36,528 nucleotides of DNA from Candidatus [Bacteroides] periocalifornicus (GCA_001421095.1 LIIK01000007.1:23324-59851); one strand, 5' to 3'; counted from the stretch's first letter, positions 1 to 7,867 are shown. Notes: generated from the sequence alone by a model not told the origin. Numbers and translations are program-made.

Positions 1-55
1 CGCCCCTACCAAGAGCGCAACAGCAAAGCTCGACAGCGCGCCGCTACGATTCCGA

Positions 56-1303
56 TTACCCCTCCCCTCCCAGCTGCGCGGCCTCTAGCTTTTCCTGCGC
101 GTAGGGCAGGGTTACATGCAGCTCCTTAGCCCCCGTGCCTGGCAATGCGTACATCCCATCCATAAGTATAGCCTCGCATATGGAACGTAGCCCCCTAGCC
201 CCCAGCTTGAATTCAATCGCCTTATCCACCACGTAGTCCAGAACCTCGTCATCTATCTGCAGGGAGATACCATCGTAGCCGAAAAGCGCTTGGTACTGCC
301 GAATGATAGCGTTCTCGGGCTGCACTAGGATATTGCGGAGCGTCTCTCGCCCCAGAGCCTCCAGGTGCGATATTACCGGGAGGCGCCCTACCAGCTCAGG
401 TATCAATCCGTATGCCCTCAAATCCTGTGGGGCTATGTACTGCATGAGGTCGTCAGTCTTGATGCGCTCACGCTGCTTTTGCGCGCCATAGCCTACCACC
501 TGCGTGTTGAGCCGACGGGCTATGTGGCGCTCGATACCCTCAAACGCCCCTCCCCCTATGAAGAGGATATCCTTTGTATTCACAGGGGTTAGCTTCTGCT
601 CTGGGTGCTTACGCCCTCCCTGCGGCGCTACGTGCACCACGGTACCCTCCAGAATCTTGAGCAGAGCCTGCTGTACCCCCTCGCCGCTCACATCGCGCGT
701 TATGGAGGGGTTGTCGCTCTTGCGGGCTATTTTATCTATCTCATCTATGAAGAGGATGCCGCGCTCAGCAGCCGCCACATCGTAGTCTGCCGCCATGAGC
801 AGGCGGGTGATAATGCTCTCCACATCCTCTCCCACGTAGCCCGCCTCCGTGAGTACCGTGGCATCCACTATGGCGAATGGCACCTTGAGCATCCGGGCTA
901 TGGTACGTGCCAGCAGCGTCTTACCCGTACCCGTAGGCCCAACCAGCAGGATATTGCTCTTCTCCAACTCCACGCTCGGGGTGTCCTCCTCCCCCCGTTG
1001 GGCTCTTGCCATGAGCCGCTTGTAGTGGTTGTACACCGCTACGCAAAGGTATCGTTTGGCCCGATCTTGCCCCACCACATACCTATCCAGAAAGGCCTTC
1101 ATCTCAGTGGGCGGCATGAGATCCTCTGCGGTGAAATCGAGTTCCTTGGCCGCGGCCTCCATCTCAGACTGTAGATAGCTGTGCGCCATCTCTATGCACT
1201 CGGTGCACACGTAGCCCTTGACCCCCTGCATCAGCTGCCGTTCCTGGGGCCCTCGCCCGCAAATGGCACACACCCGCTCCCTGCTGCCTTTCTGCTCGCT
1301 CAT
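56..1303 (-). CDS. clpX: ATP-dependent Clp protease ATP-binding subunit ClpX
   Basis: AAA+ unfoldase that recognises tagged proteins and feeds them into the ClpP chamber in the cytoplasm. The 415 residues match the family length (E. coli about 424). The N-terminal zinc-binding domain has four cysteines (C12, C15, C33, C36). Walker A GPTGTGKT is at 122-129, the pore loop GYVGED at 155-160 and Walker B with IDEID at about 183-190; a GRKHPEQ loop follows. The start at 1303 fits: TACCTTTG lies 25 bp upstream at 1329-1336, so the leader is short. clpP, often just upstream of clpX, is absent; instead there is a repeat-rich 604-bp region. The 3' end is 55 bp from the window edge. Confidence 0.97.
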   Translation of the reverse strand: MSEQKGSRERVCAICGRGPQERQLMQGVKGYVCTECIEMAHSYLQSEMEAAAKELDFTAEDLMPPTEMKAFLDRYVVGQDRAKRYLCVAVYNHYKRLMARAQRGEEDTPSVELEKSNILLVGPTGTGKTLLARTIARMLKVPFAIVDATVLTEAGYVGEDVESIITRLLMAADYDVAAAERGILFIDEIDKIARKSDNPSITRDVSGEGVQQALLKILEGTVVHVAPQGGRKHPEQKLTPVNTKDILFIGGGAFEGIERHIARRLNTQVVGYGAQKQRERIKTDDLMQYIAPQDLRAYGLIPELVGRLPVISHLEALGRETLRNILVQPENAIIRQYQALFGYDGISLQIDDEVLDYVVDKAIEFKLGARGLRSICEAILMDGMYALPGTGAKELHVTLPYAQEKLEAAQLGGEG

Positions 1304-1328
1304 ACCCTGCTATTACGTTTACAGGGCG

Positions 1329-1336
1329 CAAAGGTA
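1329..1336 (-). promoter_or_regulatory. Bacteroidota-type -7 box (TACCTTTG) of clpX
   Basis: TACCTTTG on the minus strand, preceded by a T-rich run, matches the TAnnTTTG -7 consensus of Bacteroidota sigma-ABfr promoters. It ends 25 bp before the clpX start codon. No clear -33 TTTG box could be assigned. Confidence 0.75.
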
Positions 1337-1429
1337 GAAAAAAACGGGGAATCGCATCGAGGGGCAACGGCTGCACGCTGTAGAAGTTGCCTGCCCGCTC
1401 TCCTGTAGAAATGGGTAGCGGCATGGAAT

Positions 1430-1576
1430 AAGACCCCTGCAAAACCCACATAAAACGACGCGGCACGCCGCATAGCTACCGTCTTCGGTAGATGGGAGTG
1501 CTTGCTTCCTACCCAATTTATCTACCCGATGACCCTATGAAAGATTGAACCCACACCGGACTTTTGCAGAGGTCCT
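1430..1576. mobile_element. MITE-like element, copy 2 (147 bp), upstream of clpX
   Basis: Terminal inverted repeats AAGACCCCTGCAAAA (1430-1444) and TTTTGCAGAGGTCCT (1562-1576) differ at two positions. The flanking pentamers GGAAT (1425-1429) and AGAAT (1577-1581) look like a slightly decayed 5-bp target duplication. The interior lines up with the element at 6234-6387: a GCGGCACG palindromic core, then a CGTCTTCG-like stretch, then GATTGAACCC before the right end. There is no room for a transposase, so it would have to be mobilised in trans. The ends recall IS elements of Porphyromonas, from memory only. Confidence 0.8.
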
Positions 1577-1644
1577 AGAATGGGTACAGGCTGCGCAAAC
1601 GCCGAGCCCACAGGGAGAATTAGGGGTAGTCGGCCTGACCAACT

Positions 1645-1755
1645 CCGTACCAACGCCGTACCATCCCCGTACCACCTCTAGTGCATCCTCGGATTTCGTC
1701 ATGAAATCCGAAGATGAAGCGGCGCAGGTACGGGGATGGTACGGCGTTGGTACGG
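1645..1755. repeat. Long two-part hairpin repeat with 11-bp-phased CGTACC units
   Basis: The outer stem is perfect over 29 bp: 1645-1673 pairs with 1727-1755. Each arm is three CCGTACC units 11 bp apart (GTACC at 1647, 1658, 1669). An inner 14-bp stem with one mismatch lies around 1684-1716, closed by the 5-nt loop GTCAT. The two stems are separated by unpaired 10-nt segments (1674-1683 and 1717-1726) that are not complementary. The right side, from AGCGGCGCAGGTACGG outward, is nearly the same as the sequence at the palindrome axis. Function unknown; it is far larger than a normal terminator and has no T tract. Confidence 0.85.
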
Positions 1756-1787
1756 CGCATATGTAGACAAATGCAACGCTAAAAGCG

Positions 1788-1806
1788 GGTCTTTTGCAGA
1801 GGAATC
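1788..1806. repeat. Isolated MITE-type terminal repeat
   Basis: GGTCTTTTGCAGAGGAATC closely resembles the right end of the neighbouring element (GGACTTTTGCAGAGGTCCT). No matching left end is visible nearby, so it may be the remnant of a decayed element or of a nested insertion. Confidence 0.45.
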
Positions 1807-1835
1807 ATAATACCCCCTCAGCATTCGCATGGATG

Positions 1836-1886
1836 TAAAAATCCCTACTGCAGACTGGGGAGATACCCCGATCTACAGTAGGGATT
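1836..1886 (-). terminator. Rho-independent terminator of the DUF4139 gene
   Basis: A stem of about 21 bp with three mismatches (1840-1860 with 1866-1886) and a 5-nt loop AGATA is followed on the minus strand by TTTTT. It begins about 20 bp after the stop codon of the DUF4139 gene. Confidence 0.85.
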
Positions 1887-1907
1887 CAGCCAGGATTCTA
1901 TCAGTTC

Positions 1908-3554
1908 CTAGAGCCCCAGTATCGTCTTCCCTTTCGGGTATTTTACTTTGTAGCTTACCCGTAGGCTCTTCGATTCGCCGGAGGCCAGCTCTACCTCCCA
2001 ACTCAGGTATCCTTTCTCGCTGTCGACGGTGGCTCGGCTACTCTCCAGCAGCTCCACATGCACGGCATCGTTTGTGGTGAGGGGGTAGCGATCACGAACC
2101 TCCAGCTTTATAGGCTCGCGCTTGCTGTTCTTGAGCTGCAGATCGTAGGTCAGGGTGCGCTCTGCGGTGCTAGAGAGGAATTTTTGCCCGGTTTTATCCT
2201 TCACCTCCTCGCGCTTGATGATGATGCGGGGATCAACCCCTAGGGTTACCGTTAGAGTGCCCTCCTGCTCAGCGGCATCGAGATAGGTACGGCCCACCTG
2301 CATATTGTCAAAAACCACGGTGGCGGGTGCACTTATAAGCCCGTACTGGCTGAAATCCTTCACGCGGGCTACCAGGTAGGCCTCGGGGCTCATGTTGGGG
2401 GCTGCTATGTACTGGTACTCGGCAGGAATCTGCTGCTGCGTAAGCGCGACGAGGGTTTCGGCCTGCCCGCTCCGTATGGTATAGGGGGTTGCCACCTCAT
2501 AGCTCACGCTGAATTGGTTGCTCTCCACCTCGAAACCAGCATCTTCAGATACAGCCTCATCCTCTTCAGCATCGTACAGCACTTCCCTCTGAACGCTGTA
2601 GTTGGCCGTTGCCATGGCGTTGGGCAACGTTTTCTCGGCATATCCCATCTTACTCGTGGCGTTCGATGGCGAGGCCAGATGGATGAACCACGGCGTCAGC
2701 TCTGGGAGCTGATTATGCGCAGAGGGGGTGCCATTCACCAGGCTCAGCTTCACGTTTTTCCACTCTACGCCAGTGGTTTGGCGCAGTGTGGCGCGCGTAG
2801 TAAGGCGCAGAGGGGTATCGGTACCCTCACTACGAATCTCATACTGGGGATTCCAGTAGGCCCCCTGGCTTATGTAGTTTACCGAGAGCTTTACAGGGCC
2901 GGCTTTGGTGCTGGCGAGGCGGAGTAGCAGCACAGGGCGTTGCGCCTGTTCGCCCGTTTCCTCCTGCCCGCCGTAAAGCTCGGTGCGCAGCCGTTTGATC
3001 TCCTTCTTCTTTGCCGTTACCTCGTCATTCACCTTGGCGATCTCGTCGGTCAGCTCTGTGCGCTTGCGTACCTGCGCCCCCACGAGCTTGTCGAAGGTTT
3101 CGGCCGTCATGCTGGTGGTGCCGTCTGGGGCTATGGGGCATTCATCCAGCTTGCCCAGCACGGCTGCCAGGGTTTCGCTGCGTCGGCTCAGCGCCCCCAG
3201 TTCCCGTTCGGCCTGCTTGAGCCTATCGCGCTGCGCCTTGGTCTCAGGGAGGTCTTGGGATTCGTCATCCTTGAAGTAGTCTCTCGCCACCTGGGCTTGC
3301 AGCACCGTGATTCCTGCCTGCGAGCTTCCCACCTGCAGGGATTCCTCGTCGGGATTTTTCGCTATGTTCCGCAGCACCACCACGCTCTCCCCTTGCGGCA
3401 GGGTTACGCTTGCCGTGCAGCGGAGTTCTGCCCCGCGCCTGAATACCCGTACATGCTCCACCTGCACATCGCTCACCACCGGGCGTTGGGCAAAAGTCTC
3501 AGCACCAGCCAATACCGTTCCACACATGGCCAACATCGTTACGATTTTCATCAT
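1908..3554 (-). CDS. Secreted DUF4139 (MuiA-like) protein
   Basis: Resembles the mucoidy inhibitor A family: an N-terminal DUF4140-like beta domain (about 28-100, starting with VEHVRVFRRGAEL), a charged coiled-coil section (about 105-200) and a C-terminal DUF4139 region (about 215-548) with the typical VKLSVNYISQGAYWNPQYEI segment and a C-terminal segment LRVSYKVKYPKGK. A cleavable signal peptide (about 1-22, ending TFA-Q) points to export to the periplasm or outer membrane. The molecular function of the family is not established. Two adjacent ATG codons make the start uncertain by one codon. It is transcribed alone, divergent from purQ, with its own terminator. Confidence 0.85.
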   Translation of the reverse strand: MMKIVTMLAMCGTVLAGAETFAQRPVVSDVQVEHVRVFRRGAELRCTASVTLPQGESVVVLRNIAKNPDEESLQVGSSQAGITVLQAQVARDYFKDDESQDLPETKAQRDRLKQAERELGALSRRSETLAAVLGKLDECPIAPDGTTSMTAETFDKLVGAQVRKRTELTDEIAKVNDEVTAKKKEIKRLRTELYGGQEETGEQAQRPVLLLRLASTKAGPVKLSVNYISQGAYWNPQYEIRSEGTDTPLRLTTRATLRQTTGVEWKNVKLSLVNGTPSAHNQLPELTPWFIHLASPSNATSKMGYAEKTLPNAMATANYSVQREVLYDAEEDEAVSEDAGFEVESNQFSVSYEVATPYTIRSGQAETLVALTQQQIPAEYQYIAAPNMSPEAYLVARVKDFSQYGLISAPATVVFDNMQVGRTYLDAAEQEGTLTVTLGVDPRIIIKREEVKDKTGQKFLSSTAERTLTYDLQLKNSKREPIKLEVRDRYPLTTNDAVHVELLESSRATVDSEKGYLSWEVELASGESKSLRVSYKVKYPKGKTILGL

Positions 3555-3894
3555 CTTTCCTTCTTTAACAATATATATCCCTATTAGCCAACGACTTGGC
3601 GGAGGCTGTACCGATCTGTAGCATGGGATGGCGGCGAGTTGCTCTCCCTTTTTGATACTGGCAAACGCATTTTTTTGGATGGGGAACGCGGTTCAACAAT
3701 TCGCTAGTACAAACCACACCGCCGCAAGCAAGCCCACCAGCCTAGAGTTCTCCGTTCTCCCTGTTTTCTACTTCTAGATAACGATATACCCCCCGCCAAT
3801 GTTGCACTTCCGTGGGCAATTCGCGCCCCACCCCTTCTTTTTCTCCTACACATTCACTACCTTTGCCCTGTGCAAATCTTGCTAATTCAACGGT
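3555..3894. other. 340-bp divergent intergenic region (DUF4139 gene / purQ)
   Basis: Holds the start regions of two divergent genes. The purQ -7 box is at 3858-3865. On the minus strand an A/T-rich TATATATTG lies about 20 bp before the DUF4139 start and may be its degenerate -7 box. Nothing else recognisable; no RNA gene seen. Confidence 0.6.
3858..3865 (+). promoter_or_regulatory. Bacteroidota-type -7 box (TACCTTTG) of purQ-phosphohexomutase
   Basis: TACCTTTG ends 29 bp before the purQ start codon and matches TAnnTTTG. It probably drives purQ and the next gene together. Confidence 0.75.
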
Positions 3895-4587
3895 ATGAAA
3901 TACGGTGTGGTGGTGTTCCCCGGGTCGAACTGCGATCGCGATGCGCAGTACATACTCCGCGATATCATGGGGCAAGAGGTGGTATTCCTCTGGCATAAAG
4001 ATACCGATCTGCAAGGGGTAGATGCGGTGGTGATACCCGGCGGGTTCTCATATGGCGACTACCTCCGCTCTGGCGCGCTGGCCTGCTTCTCGCCCATCAT
4101 GGGAGCAATACGCGATTTTGTGGCGCAGGGCGGCTGCGTGCTGGGTATCTGCAACGGATTCCAGGTGCTATGCGAATCGGGGCTGCTCCCGGGCGCGCTG
4201 CGGCGCAACAATGGCCAGCGATTCGTGTGCCGAGACGTCTACCTCCTCCCCGAGGTAAAACTCCGCTGGCCTACCGGCGGGCTGCTCAAAGACAAGGCCC
4301 TACGCATACCCATAGCCCATGCCGAGGGATGCTACTACGTGGACGATGAAACCCTAGGGCAGATGCGTATCCGCAACCAGATTCTCCTCCGCTACTGCGA
4401 TGCCGACGGGAGGGTGCGCGACGCGGCCAACCCCAACGGCTCGGTGAGCAACATCGCCGGGATTTGCGATCCCACGGGGCGTATCGTCGGCATGATGCCC
4501 CACCCTGAGCGTGCTGCTGACCCCGCCCAGGGGAATTCAGATGGCGCCATGCTCCTGAATTCCATACACAGCAGCTGGTTTGCGTAA
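3895..4587 (+). CDS. purQ: Phosphoribosylformylglycinamidine synthase subunit PurQ
   Basis: Class I glutamine amidotransferase subunit of FGAM synthase, the fourth step of purine synthesis. It releases ammonia from glutamine for PurL. The nucleophile is C86 in GICNGFQ and the other triad residues are H203 and E205 in MPHPER. The oxyanion segment GGFSYGDYLRSG is at 49-60. The 230 residues are normal for a stand-alone PurQ. Many Bacteroidales are annotated with one large PurL containing this domain, so a separate subunit implies a small PurL and PurS elsewhere. It is followed after 18 bp by the phosphohexomutase gene. Confidence 0.95.
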   Translation: MKYGVVVFPGSNCDRDAQYILRDIMGQEVVFLWHKDTDLQGVDAVVIPGGFSYGDYLRSGALACFSPIMGAIRDFVAQGGCVLGICNGFQVLCESGLLPGALRRNNGQRFVCRDVYLLPEVKLRWPTGGLLKDKALRIPIAHAEGCYYVDDETLGQMRIRNQILLRYCDADGRVRDAANPNGSVSNIAGICDPTGRIVGMMPHPERAADPAQGNSDGAMLLNSIHSSWFA

Positions 4588-4605
4588 TACCAATCCCCCT
4601 TTGCC

Positions 4606-6087
4606 ATGAATGCCTTCCACGCCTACGATGTCCGCGGGGTCTACGGGGTAGACTTCACCCGAGACGATGTCTACAAAATCGGTTTCCATCTAGCCCAGTA
4701 CCTCGGGGCTAAACAGGTGCTGGTGGGGCGCGATGCCCGCCCATCCTCAGTAGAGATCCATGACTACCTCACCCGTGGCATAATGGATGCTGGGGTGGAT
4801 GTGCTCGACCTCGGGCTGGCCACCACACCCCTAGTCTACTACGCCACCGCCAAGCATGGCTACCACGCCTCGGTACAGATTACCGCCTCGCATAATCCCA
4901 AGGAGTACAACGGGCTGAAAGTGTCTCGCGAGGGCGCAATGCCCGTGGGGTACGACAGCGGCCTGGGTGAAGTGGAACGGAGGGTGAATACGATTCCCGT
5001 AGAACCTGTGGATAAACGTGGGAGCATCAGCCCATTAGATATACGCGCAGAGTATGTGCAATTCCTACAGAGCTTCCTGCGCGATATAACGAATCTCAAT
5101 ATCGGCATCGACTGCTCCAACGGCATGGCCGGGCTGCTCATTCACGATATCCTGCCCAGCACCACCCAACACGGGAATTCTGTGCTAGCCGAGCAGCCAC
5201 CCGATGTCAGGAGTAATACCCCTGCGCAATCCTGCGGAAATGACTGTAGCACAAGGCTAGACGAGGCAACCAAGCTCAGAGCCACAGGGCATCGGTACTT
5301 CCTGTACGATACGCCAGACGGCACCTTTCCCAACCACGAGGCGAACCCCCTCCTACCCGAGAATACGGCAGACCTTCGCAGGCTGGTGCAGGCGAGTGGC
5401 TGCGATGTGGGAATCATATTCGACGGCGATGGTGACCGCGTGGTTTTCATAGATGAGAAGGGGCAGTTTATCCCCCCAGACCTCATGCTGGCGGTGCTGG
5501 GGCACAATTACGCCGCACAGCTCAAGGCCAAGCCACAACCCATCCTCGTGGACATAAGAACCTCTAAGGCCGTGCAGGAACACCTAGCCCCCATGGGTGG
5601 CCTAGTGCAAACCTGGCGGGTAGGACGCGCCTACATGGCAAGCCGCCTCAAGGAGATCGATGGACTATTCGGAGGTGAACTCGCTGGGCACTACTACTTC
5701 CGCGATTTCTTCTACTCAGACTCTGGGCTATTGGCCGCCATACAGCTGCTGAACGTGGTGGCCGACCTCAAGCGTGCTGGGCAGTCGCTAGGGCAACTTA
5801 TCGGGCAAATCAAGACCTATGCCAACACCGGCGAGATCAATTTCCGCATTGCCGACAAGCAGGCCGCCATGGATGCTGTAAAGGACCACTTCATGAATCA
5901 ACAGCAACCAGAAGCACTGTTCGATTATGACGGCTACCGTGTGGAGTATCCCTCCTGGTGGTTCAACATCCGCCCCTCGAACACCGAGCCGCTACTCCGG
6001 TTCCTAGCCGAGGCGAAAGATCCTGAATTCCTAGCAGCACGGGTGGCTGAAACCCGTCAAATCCTTGCGCCATTCGAGCAGAGATAG
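4606..6087 (+). CDS. Phosphomannomutase/phosphoglucomutase family enzyme
   Basis: Alpha-D-phosphohexomutase that moves phosphate between C1 and C6 of a hexose. The phospho-serine is S95 in TASHNPKEYNG, the metal loop DGDGDR is at 273-278, the sugar-binding loop GGELAGH at 356-362 and the phosphate-binding loop RPSNTEP at 456-462; all four domains are complete. The segment between DCSNGMAG (169-176) and PDGTFPNH (237-244) is about 30 residues longer than usual and is rich in polar residues and cysteine. Mannose versus glucose specificity cannot be read from sequence. It lies 18 bp behind purQ and ends before a strong terminator. Confidence 0.9.
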   Translation: MNAFHAYDVRGVYGVDFTRDDVYKIGFHLAQYLGAKQVLVGRDARPSSVEIHDYLTRGIMDAGVDVLDLGLATTPLVYYATAKHGYHASVQITASHNPKEYNGLKVSREGAMPVGYDSGLGEVERRVNTIPVEPVDKRGSISPLDIRAEYVQFLQSFLRDITNLNIGIDCSNGMAGLLIHDILPSTTQHGNSVLAEQPPDVRSNTPAQSCGNDCSTRLDEATKLRATGHRYFLYDTPDGTFPNHEANPLLPENTADLRRLVQASGCDVGIIFDGDGDRVVFIDEKGQFIPPDLMLAVLGHNYAAQLKAKPQPILVDIRTSKAVQEHLAPMGGLVQTWRVGRAYMASRLKEIDGLFGGELAGHYYFRDFFYSDSGLLAAIQLLNVVADLKRAGQSLGQLIGQIKTYANTGEINFRIADKQAAMDAVKDHFMNQQQPEALFDYDGYRVEYPSWWFNIRPSNTEPLLRFLAEAKDPEFLAARVAETRQILAPFEQR

Positions 6088-6164
6088 CCAATCTCCCGCA
6101 TTTTCCGCACTCAGCGGACCCTCAACGTGGGACGACACCATCTTTTTCAGACGGAATAAAGACA

Positions 6165-6201
6165 AAAGAAGGGGGAGGGCTGCATGCCCTCCCCCTTCTT
6201 T
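6165..6201. terminator. Strong bidirectional terminator between convergent genes
   Basis: A perfect 16-bp stem (AAAGAAGGGGGAGGGC and its complement) with the loop TGCAT, A-rich before and T-rich after on both strands. It ends the purQ-phosphohexomutase transcript and, on the other strand, would stop read-through from cls beyond the inserted element. Confidence 0.9.
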
Positions 6202-6233
6202 AATCAACAGGAATTCAACCCTATACCTAGAAC

Positions 6234-6387
6234 GAGACCTCTGCAAAAATCATATAAACAACGCGGCACGACGCGTCGCTACTGTCTTCGAAAAATGGAA
6301 GTGATTGATTAAAACCTATTTATTCGCAAGAAGAGGAAAGCCTTCCTGTAAAAGATTGAACCCTCACGGGACCTTTGCAGAGGTCTC
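6234..6387. mobile_element. MITE-like element, copy 1 (154 bp), inserted in the cls stop codon
   Basis: Perfect 14-bp terminal inverted repeats GAGACCTCTGCAAA (6234-6247) and TTTGCAGAGGTCTC (6374-6387) are flanked by an exact 5-bp target duplication AGAAC (6229-6233 and 6388-6392). The element has no coding capacity. Its interior carries the GCGGCACGACGCGTCGC palindromic core (about 6260-6282), also seen in the arrays near the topoisomerase gene, and GATTGAACCC near the right end, shared with copy 2. The perfect ends and duplication suggest that it moved more recently than copy 2. Confidence 0.92.
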
Positions 6388-7867
6388 AGAACAGCGGGCT
6401 GAATAGGCTCGCCACCGCATCCTTGAAACGATCTGGGAATCCCCTCTCCCTCCAAGCAATGGGCGAAACCCGCTGGCTACGCTCTAGCTGAACCAAGAAG
6501 TCGGCCTCCATCTCTTGGGTAAGTGCCGAATCGTACACAAGGGCCACTACCTCAAAGTTATCCTCAAAGCTTCGGATGTCCATATTGGCAGAGCCTATGG
6601 TGCAGCAGGTTGAGTCGATCATCACCGTCTTGGAATGGTTGAACCCGCCCTGGAATAGGTACACCTGTATCTCGGCATCCAGCAGCGTTTGGATGTAGCT
6701 CCTGGTAGCCCAGTGGACAAAGCGTGAATCGCTTTTGGCCGGGAGAAGGATTCTAACCTCTACTCCGCTCAGCGATGCTGTACGCAGTGCCGTGAGGATG
6801 CTCTCATTCGGCACAAAGTAGGGCGAGCAGATGTAGATGTGGTGGCGCGCCTTGGCTATCGCAGTAAAGTAGGCCTGCATTATGGTGGCCCAGTTGGTTT
6901 CCGGGCCGCTAGCCGCCACCTGTACCGCCACGTTCTCTGGGGTATTGGGGTACTCCACCCTATGGAATTCAAAGGGGTGCGCGTAGTGGGTTACGAAATC
7001 CCAGTCGTTGATAAAAATCAGGTGCATTGCTGCCACCGAGGGGCCTACAAGGCGCAGCTGGCTATCATACCACGAACCGAGCTTGGGGTCGCCATCCATA
7101 TACTTGTCGGCCACATTCATCCCCCCCATGTGCCCTATGGTGCCATCGATTACAGCTATCTTCCGGTGGTTGCGGTAGTTGAGCCGGTCGGCAAAATAGG
7201 GGAATCGCACCCGCTGAAACTGGAAAATCTGCACGCCCGCCTCTTGGAGTTCGCGCACATAGCGCTTGCTCAGCCCCCAGCTCCCCACGGCATCGTAGAG
7301 GATGCGCACGTCGAGGCCAGCCCTCGCTTTAGCCATCAGGAGTTCGGCCATTATCGTCCCTATCGTGTCAGCCGACCAGATATAGTACTCCAGGTGGATG
7401 AATTCTCGTGCTGATTCAATGTCGGCAAGCAGCGCACCGAAAGCCTCACGCCCTTGGTGGTAAACCTTCGCCCTATTGCCTCGCAGCACTGGAGAGCGGC
7501 TATTGTTGAGCAGCAGGCGTGCAATAGAGGCATTGACGCTAGAGGAGGTGGATTCTACCCACTCGGGCAGGGAGACCATGTAGGGATCTATCGATTCCCG
7601 AAGGCCAGAGAGATCTATGGGTTTCTTGCGCTTATAGATACGGGACCTACGGAGATTTCGTCCGAAAAACAGGTAGAGGAGAAAGCCCAACACGGGCAGC
7701 AAGACGAGCACAACCACCCATAGCGTGGTTTTCGTGGGGTCGCGCTTATCGAGTATCACCAGCAGCACCGTAGCTGCTATGGTGATGAAATAGAGCGCAC
7801 TAAGCAGCCAACCCCACTCGGCAAACCAAACCGCCAACGCATTCCCAAAGACAAGATAGAACTGCAT
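6386..7867 (-). CDS. cls: Cardiolipin synthase (phospholipase D family)
   Basis: Joins two phosphatidylglycerols into cardiolipin at the inner membrane. Two N-terminal membrane segments (about 18-39 and 47-69) precede two HKD catalytic motifs: H234-K236-D241 (NHRKIAVID) and H411-K413-D418 (FNHSKTVMID), each followed by a GxxN segment. The 493 residues match the family. The stop codon TGA is built from the last base of a target duplication plus GA of the inserted element; without the insert the codon reads TAG in the same place, so the protein is unchanged. It is the last gene of the run folC-thioesterase-cls. Confidence 0.94.
   Translation of the reverse strand: MQFYLVFGNALAVWFAEWGWLLSALYFITIAATVLLVILDKRDPTKTTLWVVVLVLLPVLGFLLYLFFGRNLRRSRIYKRKKPIDLSGLRESIDPYMVSLPEWVESTSSSVNASIARLLLNNSRSPVLRGNRAKVYHQGREAFGALLADIESAREFIHLEYYIWSADTIGTIMAELLMAKARAGLDVRILYDAVGSWGLSKRYVRELQEAGVQIFQFQRVRFPYFADRLNYRNHRKIAVIDGTIGHMGGMNVADKYMDGDPKLGSWYDSQLRLVGPSVAAMHLIFINDWDFVTHYAHPFEFHRVEYPNTPENVAVQVAASGPETNWATIMQAYFTAIAKARHHIYICSPYFVPNESILTALRTASLSGVEVRILLPAKSDSRFVHWATRSYIQTLLDAEIQVYLFQGGFNHSKTVMIDSTCCTIGSANMDIRSFEDNFEVVALVYDSALTQEMEADFLVQLERSQRVSPIAWRERGFPDRFKDAVASLFSPLF

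Larger units (their letters stand above)
1304..1907. other. 604-bp intergenic region upstream of clpX, filled with repeats
   Basis: No credible gene. From clpX outwards it holds the clpX promoter (1329-1336), a short sequence (1384-1397) shared with 18123-18136, a MITE-like element (1430-1576), a long two-part hairpin (1645-1755), an isolated element end (1788-1806) and the terminator of the DUF4139 gene (1836-1886). Confidence 0.8.

Noticed and set aside
15..50. Palindromic core copy at the window edge (CGACAGCGCGCCGCTAC)
   Set aside because: It looks like a shortened version of the shared core and could explain why the sequence ends here, but the match is too weak to annotate.
1430..1576. 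Complete insertion sequence
   Set aside because: Only about 150 bp between the terminal repeats and no transposase frame; described as MITE-like instead.
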